From: Sphingobacterium sp. B16(2022)
GTDB taxonomy: Bacteria > Bacteroidota > Bacteroidia > Sphingobacteriales > Sphingobacteriaceae
NCBI RefSeq assembly: GCF_012030425.1
Contig: NZ_JAAUVN010000001.1
Location: forward strand, 1,240,001 to 1,304,000
Reading direction: 5' to 3'
Length of the DNA stretch: 64,000 bases
In this document: positions 8,380-17,415 of the stretch, in pieces
Numbering within the stretch: the first letter of the stretch is position 1
How the letters are laid out: each line of letters opens with the position of its first letter
Translations under genes and position numbers: made by a program
The notes under the pieces: generated by a model
What the model was told of the DNA's origin: nothing
What the model saw: the letters and a program-made list of their open reading frames with translations, nothing else
Database searches by the model: none

Positions 8380-9096
8380 CTATTTTCTTAAATCTAACCT
8401 CAGCATGCACTCAAAAAAACTATTTTTGTAAGCACTGCCGATACCTATCTCATAATCTTTGATAAATACATCATTATTGTCAAATGAGTTGATGTGTGAT
8501 TTATTGACGATAAAAGACCTGTTGATTCTGAGGAAAAGCTGTTGTGGCAATATTTCATGAATCTGCCTGACAATCATTCTTGTAATGATTCTTTCATTTT
8601 CCAGCTGAATAATAACATAATCTTTAAGTCCTTCAATAAATAATATATCATGGTGCTTTATCTTGAAATATCTACGGTCCGATTTGACAATGATATAATC
8701 ATCTTGAATTTGATCTAAGTTTTTTTTATCCTCTGTCATTAATAATGTATGATAATTAATGGCTTTATCCACTGCTTTTTTTAATTTCAGAGAATTTATA
8801 GGCTTTACTAAATAATCTATAGCGTCAACTTCATAGCTGTCTACTGCATATTGAGAATAGGCCGTAGTAAAGATAATAAGCGTTAGTTTAGGTATACTGC
8901 GCGCAAACTCCAGGCCGTTGATTCCCGACATGCGAATATCGAGAAATATCAGATCGACAGGGGTATGCACTAAGAATTCGGAAGCGGTCTCCGCACTATT
9001 AAAACTTCCTAATAATTCCAATTGTGGAATCAGATCAACCATTTTCTTGATACCATTTCGTGCAATTGGTTCGTCGTCAACTATAATGTATCTCAT
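8380..9096 (-). CDS. LytTR-family response regulator
   Basis: 238 residues. Receiver domain residues 1-120 with DDE at 7-9, phospho-acceptor Asp53 (DLIFLDIRMSG) and Lys in DYLVKPI. The C-terminal LytTR DNA-binding domain starts near 140 (DDYIIVKSDRRYFKIKHHDI) and ends with the characteristic LRINRSFIVNKSHINSF. It is last in the minus-strand operon receptor, pseudokinase, kinase, regulator and overlaps the kinase gene by four bases. It is the expected output of the LytS-like kinase. LytTR regulators bind promoter direct repeats; a target is likely the TonB-dependent receptor operon. Confidence 0.92.
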   Translation of the reverse strand: MRYIIVDDEPIARNGIKKMVDLIPQLELLGSFNSAETASEFLVHTPVDLIFLDIRMSGINGLEFARSIPKLTLIIFTTAYSQYAVDSYEVDAIDYLVKPINSLKLKKAVDKAINYHTLLMTEDKKNLDQIQDDYIIVKSDRRYFKIKHHDILFIEGLKDYVIIQLENERIITRMIVRQIHEILPQQLFLRINRSFIVNKSHINSFDNNDVFIKDYEIGIGSAYKNSFFECMLRLDLRK

Positions 9097-10154
9097 TGTA
9101 AATCTAGGTATAAGGTAACTGTATATCTTTGATCTGTATCTGCAATATGCAGCTGGTGCTTTTTATGGTAAAGTAATGCTAAACGGCGTTTAATATTTTC
9201 CAATCCCAATCCACCAATAACCCGTTTTGATGGGGTAGTCGGTTTGGAATTTTCGCAAAAGAAGTAAAGCTTCCGGTTCACTACTTTAAACTCCATATTG
9301 ACATACGATCCTTTACGATCGGAGCTATGTTTTACGGCATTTTCCACAAAATGCACGAATAACAATGGTGGTACGGTTATACTATCAAAATTTCCTTCTC
9401 TTTTCAAGCTAAAATCGCATTGATCACGTCTCAACTTTTCTAATTCCAGATAGTCTTCTAAAAATTTAATATCGTTCAATAACGGAACTAGTGCGTTTTT
9501 AGTCTCACTGAATTGATACTGAAGTATATCTTCCAATTTTTTTAGGATCATGGATGCTGTGATCGGGTCATCATCTACTAGAATATTGGCATTATTGATC
9601 ATGTTAAAGAGAAAGTGTGGATTTATCTGGCTTTTTAGAAAGTGCTGTTGAATACGAGATGTTGCCAACTGTAATTCATGGATACGATGATTATTGATCA
9701 GCCACTGTTTGAACAATTGAAGGGCCGATATTCCAGTTAAAAAAAGTACGATAGCAAACAAAGAGGAGGTAATACTGAAAAATATGGCTATTGGCGATGG
9801 CTGTTGTCGAGTAACGGCAATATCATAAAAAAGCTCCTGCAGGATAACCATGATGCACAAAGCAAATACGGTAAAAATAACGACAGAAATAAGGTAATCT
9901 GCCATTTTATTTTTAGCCAAAAATCTTGGAAATAGTAAATTTTTATTTACATATACGAGACAATTCAGAAATAAATGATAACTGAACCAACCTAAAATGC
10001 GATCTGTGGATAGGTTAAGCTTATCAGGTGCATCGAAAAATATACCAATCGAAATGGCAAGGATGGCAGATTGCAATAGTAAAGTCCTCAGGAGACTATA
10101 TTCAGGTTCAATCAGTAATCTGGTTAGCGAATTTGTATTTAATAAATTTTTCAT
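9093..10154 (-). CDS. LytS-like sensor histidine kinase (His_kinase family)
   Basis: 353 residues. Four membrane segments (about 25-40, 57-75, 86-110, 123-148) precede the catalytic part. The His_kinase phospho-acceptor motif QINPHFLFNMINNANIL places His180, followed by the ATPase domain with N box (VHFVENAVKHSSD) and a Gly-rich end (GGLGLENIKRRL). It overlaps the LytTR gene by four bases and the upstream pseudokinase by one base (TAATG). It is the one catalytically complete kinase of this operon and should phosphorylate the LytTR regulator. Confidence 0.92.
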   Translation of the reverse strand: MKNLLNTNSLTRLLIEPEYSLLRTLLLQSAILAISIGIFFDAPDKLNLSTDRILGWFSYHLFLNCLVYVNKNLLFPRFLAKNKMADYLISVVIFTVFALCIMVILQELFYDIAVTRQQPSPIAIFFSITSSLFAIVLFLTGISALQLFKQWLINNHRIHELQLATSRIQQHFLKSQINPHFLFNMINNANILVDDDPITASMILKKLEDILQYQFSETKNALVPLLNDIKFLEDYLELEKLRRDQCDFSLKREGNFDSITVPPLLFVHFVENAVKHSSDRKGSYVNMEFKVVNRKLYFFCENSKPTTPSKRVIGGLGLENIKRRLALLYHKKHQLHIADTDQRYTVTLYLDLQ

Positions 10155-11191
10155 TATTGGGACAATGCTAATTTAAGTGTAACACATCCTATTTCTAAGC
10201 GTAGTGTATACTGGTCGCTATACGTCAGATCAAGTCTCTTTCGTATCAATGTGAATTGATTCTCAAGTGTTTCTGTGATGGAATGCGATTTGCATACAAA
10301 TGTGAGCACGTTATTTTCTATACTTGAGCTTATTGCCAATGTATTACTCTCTTTGATGAAACTTTGAACTAATGTCAAGAGTAACATGGGAGATATCTGG
10401 TGATACATATGTTGCTTTTCAATTTGAAGTTGAGATTCTAAAGTAGGTCTACAAAGCTTTTCAAGTGATATAAATTTAGTAACATAAAGGAGTTCCGAGT
10501 TTATTAAAGTCTTTTCCTGTTGTGCGTCATAAAGCTGGTAGCGCAATAATTCGCTTAACGTGAGGAGGATATCATTTGTTGTTCCTGGATCTTTTATTGT
10601 CCATAATGAAGCATGATGCAATGCTCTCGATAGAAATTCTGGTGTGATTTGCCCCTTGAGTTTATTCAGTTCAGAAGTAAGATGCTCTATTTCTAACATG
10701 CTCACGTGCTGGTTTGCAGAAGACCACGTCCGGTAAAGCAAAATTAAGGAAATCCCACAAAAACAGATTAGCGTTATCACAGAAGTGGAGAGGATATCGA
10801 CCAGTATTAGGGGACTTGAATAATCTATTATTCTATGGTTTAAGTTTGCCCAATTGCGGATCCCGTACTCTATCCATAGCGATAATACTGGTAAGGATAA
10901 CACACATATAATGGTGAGGATCAAATAGCACAATATGCGATCTCTTAATAGAAATTTGGGCGTAAGATAGAAATAATTAAAATACATGACGATTAGGTAA
11001 GTCATTAATGATGATCCGCCAATCAAATAAATATGATTTCCTAACATTATTTGGCAATCCTGATAGGAAATGAGAACCTGATTAAATGTGATCACAGCGG
11101 CAAAGGTAATGAAGAGCACGTGTCGCCAAACCTGATACTTTTTATCGAATACAAAAGAGCTTAATAAGTGTTTTTTCTCAATATCATTCAT
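10154..11191 (-). CDS. LytS-like pseudokinase lacking the phospho-acceptor histidine
   Basis: 345 residues, paralogous in layout to the neighbouring kinase: four membrane segments, then a coiled helix and a His_kinase-like segment. The motif that should read I-N-P-H-F-L-F-N reads ITPEFLSR, so Glu185 replaces the histidine. The N box equivalent (normally E-N-A-V-K-H) reads QSFIKESNTLAISS and the final G-L-G-L-x-N region is absent. It is therefore unlikely to autophosphorylate or bind ATP normally. It may act as a sensor or regulatory partner that dimerises with the intact kinase. It shares one base with the kinase start and follows the receptor gene by 71 bases. Confidence 0.8.
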   Translation of the reverse strand: MNDIEKKHLLSSFVFDKKYQVWRHVLFITFAAVITFNQVLISYQDCQIMLGNHIYLIGGSSLMTYLIVMYFNYFYLTPKFLLRDRILCYLILTIICVLSLPVLSLWIEYGIRNWANLNHRIIDYSSPLILVDILSTSVITLICFCGISLILLYRTWSSANQHVSMLEIEHLTSELNKLKGQITPEFLSRALHHASLWTIKDPGTTNDILLTLSELLRYQLYDAQQEKTLINSELLYVTKFISLEKLCRPTLESQLQIEKQHMYHQISPMLLLTLVQSFIKESNTLAISSSIENNVLTFVCKSHSITETLENQFTLIRKRLDLTYSDQYTLRLEIGCVTLKLALSQ

Positions 11192-11262
11192 TGTTTTATA
11201 AGCTGTGGTTTAAGATACATTAAAATCTATTGTTTAACAATTTTTACAGGATGACCTTGTTA

Positions 11263-13626
11263 TTATAAGTCTATCCTATAACTCACATTAAAGAGTGAAT
11301 TGGCTGCAAAATAGGGCTCTATGGTTTGCGTCATGATATTAAATTTATGTTTTATAAATTCTTTTTGCTTTGTAGCATTTACGCTTTTTATGGCAAAAGT
11401 ATGTGAAAAGCGACCACGGTTCATTTTATAGCTTAGTGTCAAATCACCTATAAACATAGAGCGAAGTTGTTTTTCAAACATGCGGTTTTCGTCATACTGA
11501 ACTTCTTTATCCGGATGTAATAATGTTGCTGCTTCATCTACTGGGGAATATCTTTGCCCTCCCAATTTGCTCGCCTTAAAATTGACCCCTAGTATATTGC
11601 TTCCAAAAATCCATTCTTTTCCTACTAAAAAATTGAATACATAATTACGGTTAAAGCGGGTGTTGTACCATTTATCATCTGCAGCTTTGTATTTAGAATC
11701 AAACAATGAGGTTGTCAGTAGGTAATAATATCCTTTTTTAAAGGATTTCGAAAGTGTAAGATCAACGCCTAAGTTTTTACCTTTTCCTTTGCTTATAAGT
11801 GATTGTGTCGTATAAAAATCAGTCCTGTTTAGAATGGAATAATTTCCTATCGGTGCGATCGGAACATCATAAAGTAATTGAAAATAGAGTTCTATCTTTA
11901 AATACAAATCAGATGTAAGTTCTTGGTTATAACCCACAGTGAACTGATGGCTTTTAAGAAATGCTAAATTGCGATTTATAAGTTCTTCTTCATTATTTTT
12001 AAAAAAATAAACATCAGGTCTTTCTATTCTGCTATGTAAACCATATGCTGCTGAAATAGAACGTCCTGGTAGTGCATCCCAATTTACACCAACTCGAGGT
12101 TCTGCAACCGTATTTTTATTGAGTATGAAGTGTTGTACATTAAATCCGCCTACAACGGTGAAATCGTTGCTGATTTTTATTTTTGAATTGGAATAGGCTG
12201 AAATCATATTTGTATGGCTATTTGAATGAGCAAAATTGATCAATTGTTGTCCATAATAAGGAGTGTGATCTACATGTATATTATGATGGATATTGGTCAA
12301 CGTCACCCCGGTTTTGTTGATATGATTGGGATGGAATTTGTGTTGTAATGTTGAACTGAAGATCAGGTTTGTCGTATTGTACGTCAAATCAGTTTTAGGA
12401 CTTTTATGGTTTTCTATGTCATAAAAATCTTCATGAATATGATTGCTTGAATAGGTGGTGGCAAATGTACTTTTTAAAGAAGTTTTGTTGTTTTTTAAAA
12501 AATAATGGTGCGATAGGCCTGTTGCTCCGGCTTTCTGTTCAGCAGCAGATAATACACCATCATCTAAGTATTTTCTATTGGTCGATTGATCTAAAATTGG
12601 CGCAACATTATCGACCAGACCTAACCCCCATATGGAGAATACGCCCGATTTTTTGGTTGGAAAATTTAGATTGAAGTTCAAATCTTGATAACCGAGTTTT
12701 CCGCCAATATTCTCGTCTTTTCTTATTTTCTCTAATAGTCCAGTAGTAGAGTACCGATAATTGATAATGTAAGTAGCATTGCTGGATTTACTGATAGGAC
12801 CCTCGGAAGCGACATCAATACCTAGCAGACCAAGCTGAAAGCTATGGTGATACAGTTTTCTATTACCTTTTCTCATTTTGATATCAAATACTCCAGATAT
12901 GGCATTATTATATTCGGCGGGAAATGATCCGATCAAGAAATCTGAATTTCCAATCACATTGTTGCTCACCGCACATAAAAGACCTCCACCGAGTCCATTG
13001 ATATCCGAAAAATGATTAGGACTTGGGATCTCAACACCTTCGAGCCGCCATTGCAATAAGCTCGGTGCATTGCCCCGAATGGAAAGCCCATTACTTGACA
13101 TACTAGAAGTGGTCACGCCGGCATTGCTACTGACTAATCTAGCAGGGTCGTCCATGCCACCAGCAAAACGGCTAGCTTGTTCCGGACTGAACGTGTTTCC
13201 TCCAACAACTGTAAATGGATTAATTGGTTTTGCATGGAGTGTTTTAGGTTTTGACTCAACTTCCTGCAATGTAATAGCATTTTCATACATTGGAACTTCG
13301 ATATATACCTGATGAACTGATCCGACAAGAACTTCCTTGATAATCTGACTTTCGTAGCCCGTGAACGATATCCTTAATTCATATCTTCCAATTGGAATAT
13401 TTTCTAAAATGAACTTTCCGTCCATATTTGTCTTAGTTGATATCGGGTATGATCCCATAATTACAATTGACACATCTTGTAGTGCTTGACCTGACGCTGA
13501 ATCATACACAAATCCTGATATTGTTTGATGTAATTTCTTATTTTGGGCATACAACATGCTGTTGGCGAATAAGCAGATGATGAGCAGCAGTGCTGCGAAA
13601 ATTGAATTAGCTTGTTTTTTTGTCAT
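11263..13626 (-). CDS. TonB-dependent receptor with carboxypeptidase-like regulatory domain
   Basis: 787 residues. A signal peptide (to about residue 28) is followed by a CarboxypepD_reg domain (about 36-120: SGFVYDSASGQALQDVSI, NMDGKFILENIPIGRYEL), then a plug domain (about 150-240: SSNGLSIRGNAPSLLQWRLEG) and a C-terminal 22-strand barrel rich in aromatic/alternating residues. TonB-dependent receptors import metal-siderophore complexes, glycans or other large nutrients across the outer membrane with energy from TonB/ExbBD. The downstream kinase/regulator genes suggest signal-controlled expression. Substrate unknown. The plug is intact in outline; length is usual for the non-SusC type. Confidence 0.85.
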   Translation of the reverse strand: MTKKQANSIFAALLLIICLFANSMLYAQNKKLHQTISGFVYDSASGQALQDVSIVIMGSYPISTKTNMDGKFILENIPIGRYELRISFTGYESQIIKEVLVGSVHQVYIEVPMYENAITLQEVESKPKTLHAKPINPFTVVGGNTFSPEQASRFAGGMDDPARLVSSNAGVTTSSMSSNGLSIRGNAPSLLQWRLEGVEIPSPNHFSDINGLGGGLLCAVSNNVIGNSDFLIGSFPAEYNNAISGVFDIKMRKGNRKLYHHSFQLGLLGIDVASEGPISKSSNATYIINYRYSTTGLLEKIRKDENIGGKLGYQDLNFNLNFPTKKSGVFSIWGLGLVDNVAPILDQSTNRKYLDDGVLSAAEQKAGATGLSHHYFLKNNKTSLKSTFATTYSSNHIHEDFYDIENHKSPKTDLTYNTTNLIFSSTLQHKFHPNHINKTGVTLTNIHHNIHVDHTPYYGQQLINFAHSNSHTNMISAYSNSKIKISNDFTVVGGFNVQHFILNKNTVAEPRVGVNWDALPGRSISAAYGLHSRIERPDVYFFKNNEEELINRNLAFLKSHQFTVGYNQELTSDLYLKIELYFQLLYDVPIAPIGNYSILNRTDFYTTQSLISKGKGKNLGVDLTLSKSFKKGYYYLLTTSLFDSKYKAADDKWYNTRFNRNYVFNFLVGKEWIFGSNILGVNFKASKLGGQRYSPVDEAATLLHPDKEVQYDENRMFEKQLRSMFIGDLTLSYKMNRGRFSHTFAIKSVNATKQKEFIKHKFNIMTQTIEPYFAANSLFNVSYRIDL

Positions 13627-13649
13627 TTTCTATGTAGAATTGATTTTGA

Positions 13650-13676
13650 CAAAAGTATTTTTTGTTAGCACATCAA
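13650..13676 (-). promoter_or_regulatory. Bacteroidota-type promoter of the receptor operon
   Basis: On the minus strand TACTTTTG (plus coordinates 13657 down to 13650) matches TAnnTTTG, and TTG at 13676-13674 lies 16 bases upstream. The receptor ATG follows 23 bases after the element. Confidence 0.5.
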
Positions 13677-13862
13677 TTTTGATTATGAGATAAACTAGCC
13701 TTATTTTGATACAAGTACACTTTTGGTGTCGATCATGTAGTCTTATCGGAATTAAAGCAGGACGCATGAGCTCATCAGGTTAGTAGCTGCTGAAAAAAAC
13801 AAATGAATACTTTAGTTTGTTTAATAATAAATATATTATCAATTAAAACAACTATGTACTGA

Positions 13863-14063
13863 GGTATATCACTCCGTATCGACATTGAGTTCGTCAAGAA
13901 GGCATTGCCCGAGATACGGGACGAAAGTAAACAGCTCGATTATGACTGTCGATATTTTGAAAATTTGCAAACGATTACCTTTCACGTCTGTCTCGTTTAC
14001 AATTTAGGAGGATATGTCAACATGTCTGATGGAAAGTATCGGTACAAACGCTATCACTCGTGA
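13863..14063 (+). pseudogene. Unclassified C-terminal ORF fragment
   Basis: An open frame of 66 codons without its own start (it begins just after an in-frame stop) reads IDIEFVKKALPEIRDE, then LDYDCRYFENLQTITFHVCL and GGYVNMSDGKYRYKRYHS before a stop at 14061. The composition (charged helix, then strand-like segments with aromatic pairs) is protein-like and unlike random frame. I do not recognise the family. It directly precedes the paralogous-family gene at 14133, so it may be the remnant of an upstream partner. Confidence 0.4.
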
Positions 14064-14132
14064 AATCTGCCGTCCTTAAGACATGAAGGACTGCTGCAGC
14101 AAAGTTTGTTTTAATTATATCAATGAGATTTT

Positions 14133-14858
14133 ATGAAGTTTGTACCCTTGAGCCAGCCTATACTTTTAGATTTAAAACGGAGCGGTTATAATATTTTGAC
14201 ATCCAAAAATGCAGTTGAAGACAAAAACCCAACATGGTATCCGTTAACTGTCGCAGATGTTAATGACTATCTGTTAAGCCTGGACTGTAAGGGGAGCATT
14301 GGTCCAATGCAAGAGTCCGCTCTATTAGTTATTGAAGATACCCTTAATCATATAGATGAAGTGCAGCTTCAGGGCGAAGTATTTATTGAAGTAAATCATT
14401 TACAAGAATTACAGGACAAAATTAATTTTTATGGCAAGCGATATACGTGTATTTCCGATCGGGAATATTACGATTTTGCATTCGATCCGAAGCGGGTTCT
14501 CGTACGTAATTATGCCTTGCGAACAGGCAACCATCTCCTGTATTTAGCTTATATCAGCTTAAATTATAACAATCATCTTCTCGATGAAATCCAAAATCTT
14601 GAGGATCTTACCCTTTCTTTGATCTGCTTAGATCAAGACCAGGCTAGAGATTGGTTTAAGACATATGAGATTACTATGGTGCAATCAGATATCTCGATAT
14701 ATGACAAGGATGCTATTTTAACCGTTTTTTTACTTAAAAAGGATCAACAAATAACGATTCCTTTAGAAGATAAAGATGAGCTGGTTTATAATCTGATGCA
14801 TATAGAAGACCTGTTGCAACTCCGTGATCTATTTTGGATAGATTCGCGATTACATTAA
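14133..14858 (+). CDS. Uncharacterised protein, family member 1 (paralogue of 33390-34115)
   Basis: 241 residues, cytosolic, no signal peptide or membrane segment. The start MKFVPLS, motif SGYNILTSKNAVEDKNPTW, central EVFIEVNHLQELQDKINFYG and basic FDPKRVLVRNYALRTGNH are followed by an acidic C-terminus with LLQLRDLFWID. It aligns over its whole length with the gene at 33390 (roughly three quarters identical by eye) and its first 75 residues align with the short gene at 59198. The about 40 bases before the ATG are also conserved with the other copy, so the two are recent duplicates. No function is recognised; the alternation of strand-like and acidic helix segments suggests a two-domain binding protein, as inference. 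Confidence 0.8.
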   Translation: MKFVPLSQPILLDLKRSGYNILTSKNAVEDKNPTWYPLTVADVNDYLLSLDCKGSIGPMQESALLVIEDTLNHIDEVQLQGEVFIEVNHLQELQDKINFYGKRYTCISDREYYDFAFDPKRVLVRNYALRTGNHLLYLAYISLNYNNHLLDEIQNLEDLTLSLICLDQDQARDWFKTYEITMVQSDISIYDKDAILTVFLLKKDQQITIPLEDKDELVYNLMHIEDLLQLRDLFWIDSRLH

Positions 14859-15050
14859 TCGTTCATTATTTTGTTTAGGAATTATTGCATTAAATGTCTT
14901 CCAGCAAAAATATTTCTTTCCAAATTTTTTACTTCCAATTTTATATAAAAAGTTGTTTTTTTTCTCATTGATTTGTTTGCTTTTAAGTATGACTTTAATA
15001 ATGGTACTTTATGAAACATTTATTGATATATTTAGGACTTGTAAAATAAG

Positions 15051-16145
15051 TTGTATATGAGATTAAATGCTGTTCTTATGATTTTTTGTTCAAGTGTACT
15101 TTATGGATGTGGGGGTAACAACAACAAAACACCTGCAATAACGAATAAACATGAGGAAAATAAAATTAGTTTTGTGAATATTAAAGCAAAATATGCTCTA
15201 ACCGAAGAACTGAATATTCAGCTTGAAGCATTAGAAGGAGTTCCGATTGATTCTGTTCAATATTCCATTAATGATAAACCTTTATCAACCGGGTTAGTAA
15301 ATGATATTGTTCGATATAGTTTAAAAAACGAAAAGTTTGGAAAACAGGTTTTAAAAGCTAAGGTGTACAGAAAAGACGAAATCGAAGATATAGCTGTCAA
15401 CTTCGAGATCTTACCTGAAAAAGCACCCAATAAGCTTAGCTATCAAGTTATAAATACTTATCCTCACGATATTAAAGCATTTACCCAGGGCCTTGAGTTT
15501 TATAAAGATAATTTAGTTGAGAGTACTGGCAACGGTACGACTGTAAGTGATAAACATGGTGTCTCAAGTGTACGAATCGTAAATCCCAAAACAGGAGAAA
15601 TACTTAAAATAACGGAACTGGATGAAACTATTTTTGGTGAAGGTGCTACCGTGCTAAATAATAAACTATATCAATTGACTTATAAAAATAATGAAGCTTA
15701 TGTATATAATGTTAATAACTTAAAAAGAATTGGGCGGTTCCCATATTTTCAAAATATGGAAGGGTGGGGCCTGACTAATGATGGGACAAAGCTTTATATG
15801 ACAGATGGGTCAGAAAAGATATATACCATTGATCCGAGTAATTTTAATAGAAGCAACGAAATCAATGTAGCATCAGATGAAGGTCTAGTTACAGGTACAA
15901 ATGAAATGGAGTGGGTAAAAGGTAAGATATATGCAAATTTCTTTATGACCAACGTGGTTGGCATTATTGATCCAAAAACCGGGACCGTTGAATCAGTGCT
16001 GGATCTTTCAGAACTACGTGAAAAAGTAACTCAGCACATTGATCTAGATGTACTGAATGGTATTGCATATAATAAAAAATCGGATACGTTCTTTATAACA
16101 GGAAAGAATTGGGATAAAATATTTGAAATTAAGATTGTGAATTAG
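15051..16145 (+). CDS. Glutaminyl-peptide cyclotransferase-like lipoprotein
   Basis: 364 residues. A lipoprotein signal peptide ends with Cys20 (SVLYGC); an alternative start is the ATG two codons downstream. After an Ig-like N-terminal portion, residues about 125-364 are the glutamine cyclotransferase beta-propeller: YPHDIKAFTQGLEFY, IFGEGATVLNNKLYQLTYKN, MEGWGLTNDGTKLYMTDGS, TNEMEWVKGKIYANFF and LDVLNGIAYNKKSDTFFITGK are hallmark segments of the Glu_cyclase_2 family. These enzymes convert N-terminal glutamine of peptides to pyroglutamate. The protein is anchored in a membrane of the envelope. It is monocistronic and ends at a bidirectional terminator. Confidence 0.85.
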   Translation: MYMRLNAVLMIFCSSVLYGCGGNNNKTPAITNKHEENKISFVNIKAKYALTEELNIQLEALEGVPIDSVQYSINDKPLSTGLVNDIVRYSLKNEKFGKQVLKAKVYRKDEIEDIAVNFEILPEKAPNKLSYQVINTYPHDIKAFTQGLEFYKDNLVESTGNGTTVSDKHGVSSVRIVNPKTGEILKITELDETIFGEGATVLNNKLYQLTYKNNEAYVYNVNNLKRIGRFPYFQNMEGWGLTNDGTKLYMTDGSEKIYTIDPSNFNRSNEINVASDEGLVTGTNEMEWVKGKIYANFFMTNVVGIIDPKTGTVESVLDLSELREKVTQHIDLDVLNGIAYNKKSDTFFITGKNWDKIFEIKIVN

Positions 16146-16185
16146 CTTATATACTAATTGAGTTTCTAAAGTATATTTAAGCTAT

Positions 16186-16236
16186 GAAAAGAAAAACTAT
16201 ACTCTTAATAGAGCATAGTTTTTCTTTTCCGTTTTT
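16186..16236. terminator. Bidirectional terminator
   Basis: GAAAAGAAAAACTAT (16186-16200) and ATAGTTTTTCTTTTC (16215-16229) are perfect 15-base arms, with an inner CTCT/AGAG pair, followed by a short T tract. It sits between the convergent cyclotransferase-like (+) and HxlR (-) genes. Confidence 0.8.
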
Positions 16237-16265
16237 CTTGATGTACCATAGTTCAATTTTGATGG

Positions 16266-16619
16266 CTACTTATATTCTACTATGGTTATTTTCTTATTCG
16301 TTTTTGCGGCTTCATTTCCCCACTCAGCTATAGAATGGAGTAAGGGAATAAGTGTTTTGCCAAAATCAGTCAGTTCGTATTCCACTTTTAGAGGTGGCTT
16401 GTTGGTATAAACGGTTCTGGTAATCAATCCGTCTGCTTCCATTTCTTTTAGTTGCAGACTCAACGTTCTTTCGGTTATAACATAACACGCTTTTCTCAAT
16501 TCGCTATATCGTTTTTTTTCGATTAAATGAATGAGTATTGTTGCTTTCCATTTTCCACCTATATACCTCATTGTGAGGCTGGTATTGCAAGGGTATTGCT
16601 TATCGTCTATATTATACAT
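16266..16619 (-). CDS. HxlR-family transcriptional regulator
   Basis: 117 residues with a winged-helix fold of the HxlR type: CNTSLTMRYIGGKWKATIL at the N-terminus (Cys9 and the G-x-K-W signature), then RYSELRKACYVITERTLSLQLKEMEADGLI and VEYELTDFGKTLIPLL. HxlR proteins often sense reactive electrophiles or redox through a conserved Cys, here plausibly Cys9 (inference). It is divergent from a nitroreductase gene with a shared 92-base promoter region carrying a 9-base inverted repeat at 16660-16694, which is a candidate operator. It is likely the regulator of that nitroreductase. Confidence 0.9.
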   Translation of the reverse strand: MYNIDDKQYPCNTSLTMRYIGGKWKATILIHLIEKKRYSELRKACYVITERTLSLQLKEMEADGLITRTVYTNKPPLKVEYELTDFGKTLIPLLHSIAEWGNEAAKTNKKITIVEYK

Positions 16620-16647
16620 CTGTTACTATCAATTTTGACCGTTATTG

Positions 16648-16694
16648 CAAAGGTAAAACACTATACTTAGTTTTGCAACATTAAAAAGTATAGT
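16648..16694. promoter_or_regulatory. Divergent promoters and candidate HxlR operator
   Basis: CAAAGGTA (16648-16655) is TACCTTTG on the minus strand, for the regulator. TAGTTTTG (16668-16675) is the plus -7 element, for the nitroreductase. ACTATACTT (16660-16668) and AAGTATAGT (16686-16694) are perfect inverted 9-base repeats 17 bases apart that flank the plus -7 element. Confidence 0.5.
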
Positions 16695-16711
16695 TTAATC
16701 TAAATGTAAAA

Positions 16712-17317
16712 ATGATGAGTTTTTTAGACCTTGCGAAACGTAGATACGCAACCAAAAAGTATGATAATGTGAAAAAAGTTTCGGTAGAGCAAATTGAGGA
16801 ACTGAAAGAGATAGTACGGTTAAGTCCGTCTTCCATTAACAGCCAACCTTGGAAATTTACATTTGTTACAAACGAAGTCGTAAAAAGGGAACTGGCTTCC
16901 AAATCATATATGAACGAAAATTCGATTAACGATGTTGGTCTTTTAGTTGTGTTCAGTGTAATGGACGATATTGAACATTTTGAGCAACGCAATATTTCCA
17001 TTTTGCCTGAACTTTGGCGGACGGCTTTTTACGAACCAATTGTAAAGTCGAATGGTGATATAGCCACAAAATCATGGATGGAAAATCAGGTCTATCTTTC
17101 CTTGGGCTACTTTTTGAGTGCGTGTATCAGTATGGGATTGGATGCTACGCCGATGGAAGGTATTGACCGCAGTGCCTATAAAGGGATTTTAGCACAAGAC
17201 GGTTTTTCTCCGCTATTCGCTGTTACGGTAGGTTATGCCGATAAAACTGATTGGGCTCACCCAACTATTTTACCAAAATCACGTTTTGAATTGGACGAAG
17301 TGGTGCAATCCATCTAA
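16712..17317 (+). CDS. NAD(P)H-dependent oxidoreductase of the nitroreductase family
   Basis: 201 residues with the flavin-binding nitroreductase fold. FLDLAKRRYATKKYDN and VRLSPSSINSQPWKFTFV are the FMN-binding beginning (R-x-S-x-R-x-F and S-S-x-N-x-Q-P-W), and SACISMGLDATPMEG with the C-terminal GFSPLFAVTVGYADKTD is the NfsB-like end. The family reduces nitro- and quinone compounds with NAD(P)H through bound FMN, in the cytosol. It is divergent from an HxlR gene, a frequent pairing in which the regulator responds to electrophiles. Confidence 0.88.
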   Translation: MMSFLDLAKRRYATKKYDNVKKVSVEQIEELKEIVRLSPSSINSQPWKFTFVTNEVVKRELASKSYMNENSINDVGLLVVFSVMDDIEHFEQRNISILPELWRTAFYEPIVKSNGDIATKSWMENQVYLSLGYFLSACISMGLDATPMEGIDRSAYKGILAQDGFSPLFAVTVGYADKTDWAHPTILPKSRFELDEVVQSI

Positions 17318-17360
17318 AAAGATGAATAAATACCTTTAGTTTGGTTTTCAAAATGGCGTT

Positions 17361-17415
17361 AGCACCTTTTACATCTGTTCATTTTTAGGTTGTTCATTTG
17401 TAAAGGGTGCTTTTA
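17361..17415. terminator. Bidirectional terminator
   Basis: AGCACCTTTTACA (17361-17373) pairs with TGTAAAGGGTGCT (17399-17411), with one G-U, around a 25-base loop and is followed by TTTT. It lies between the convergent nitroreductase and LysR genes. Confidence 0.75.
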
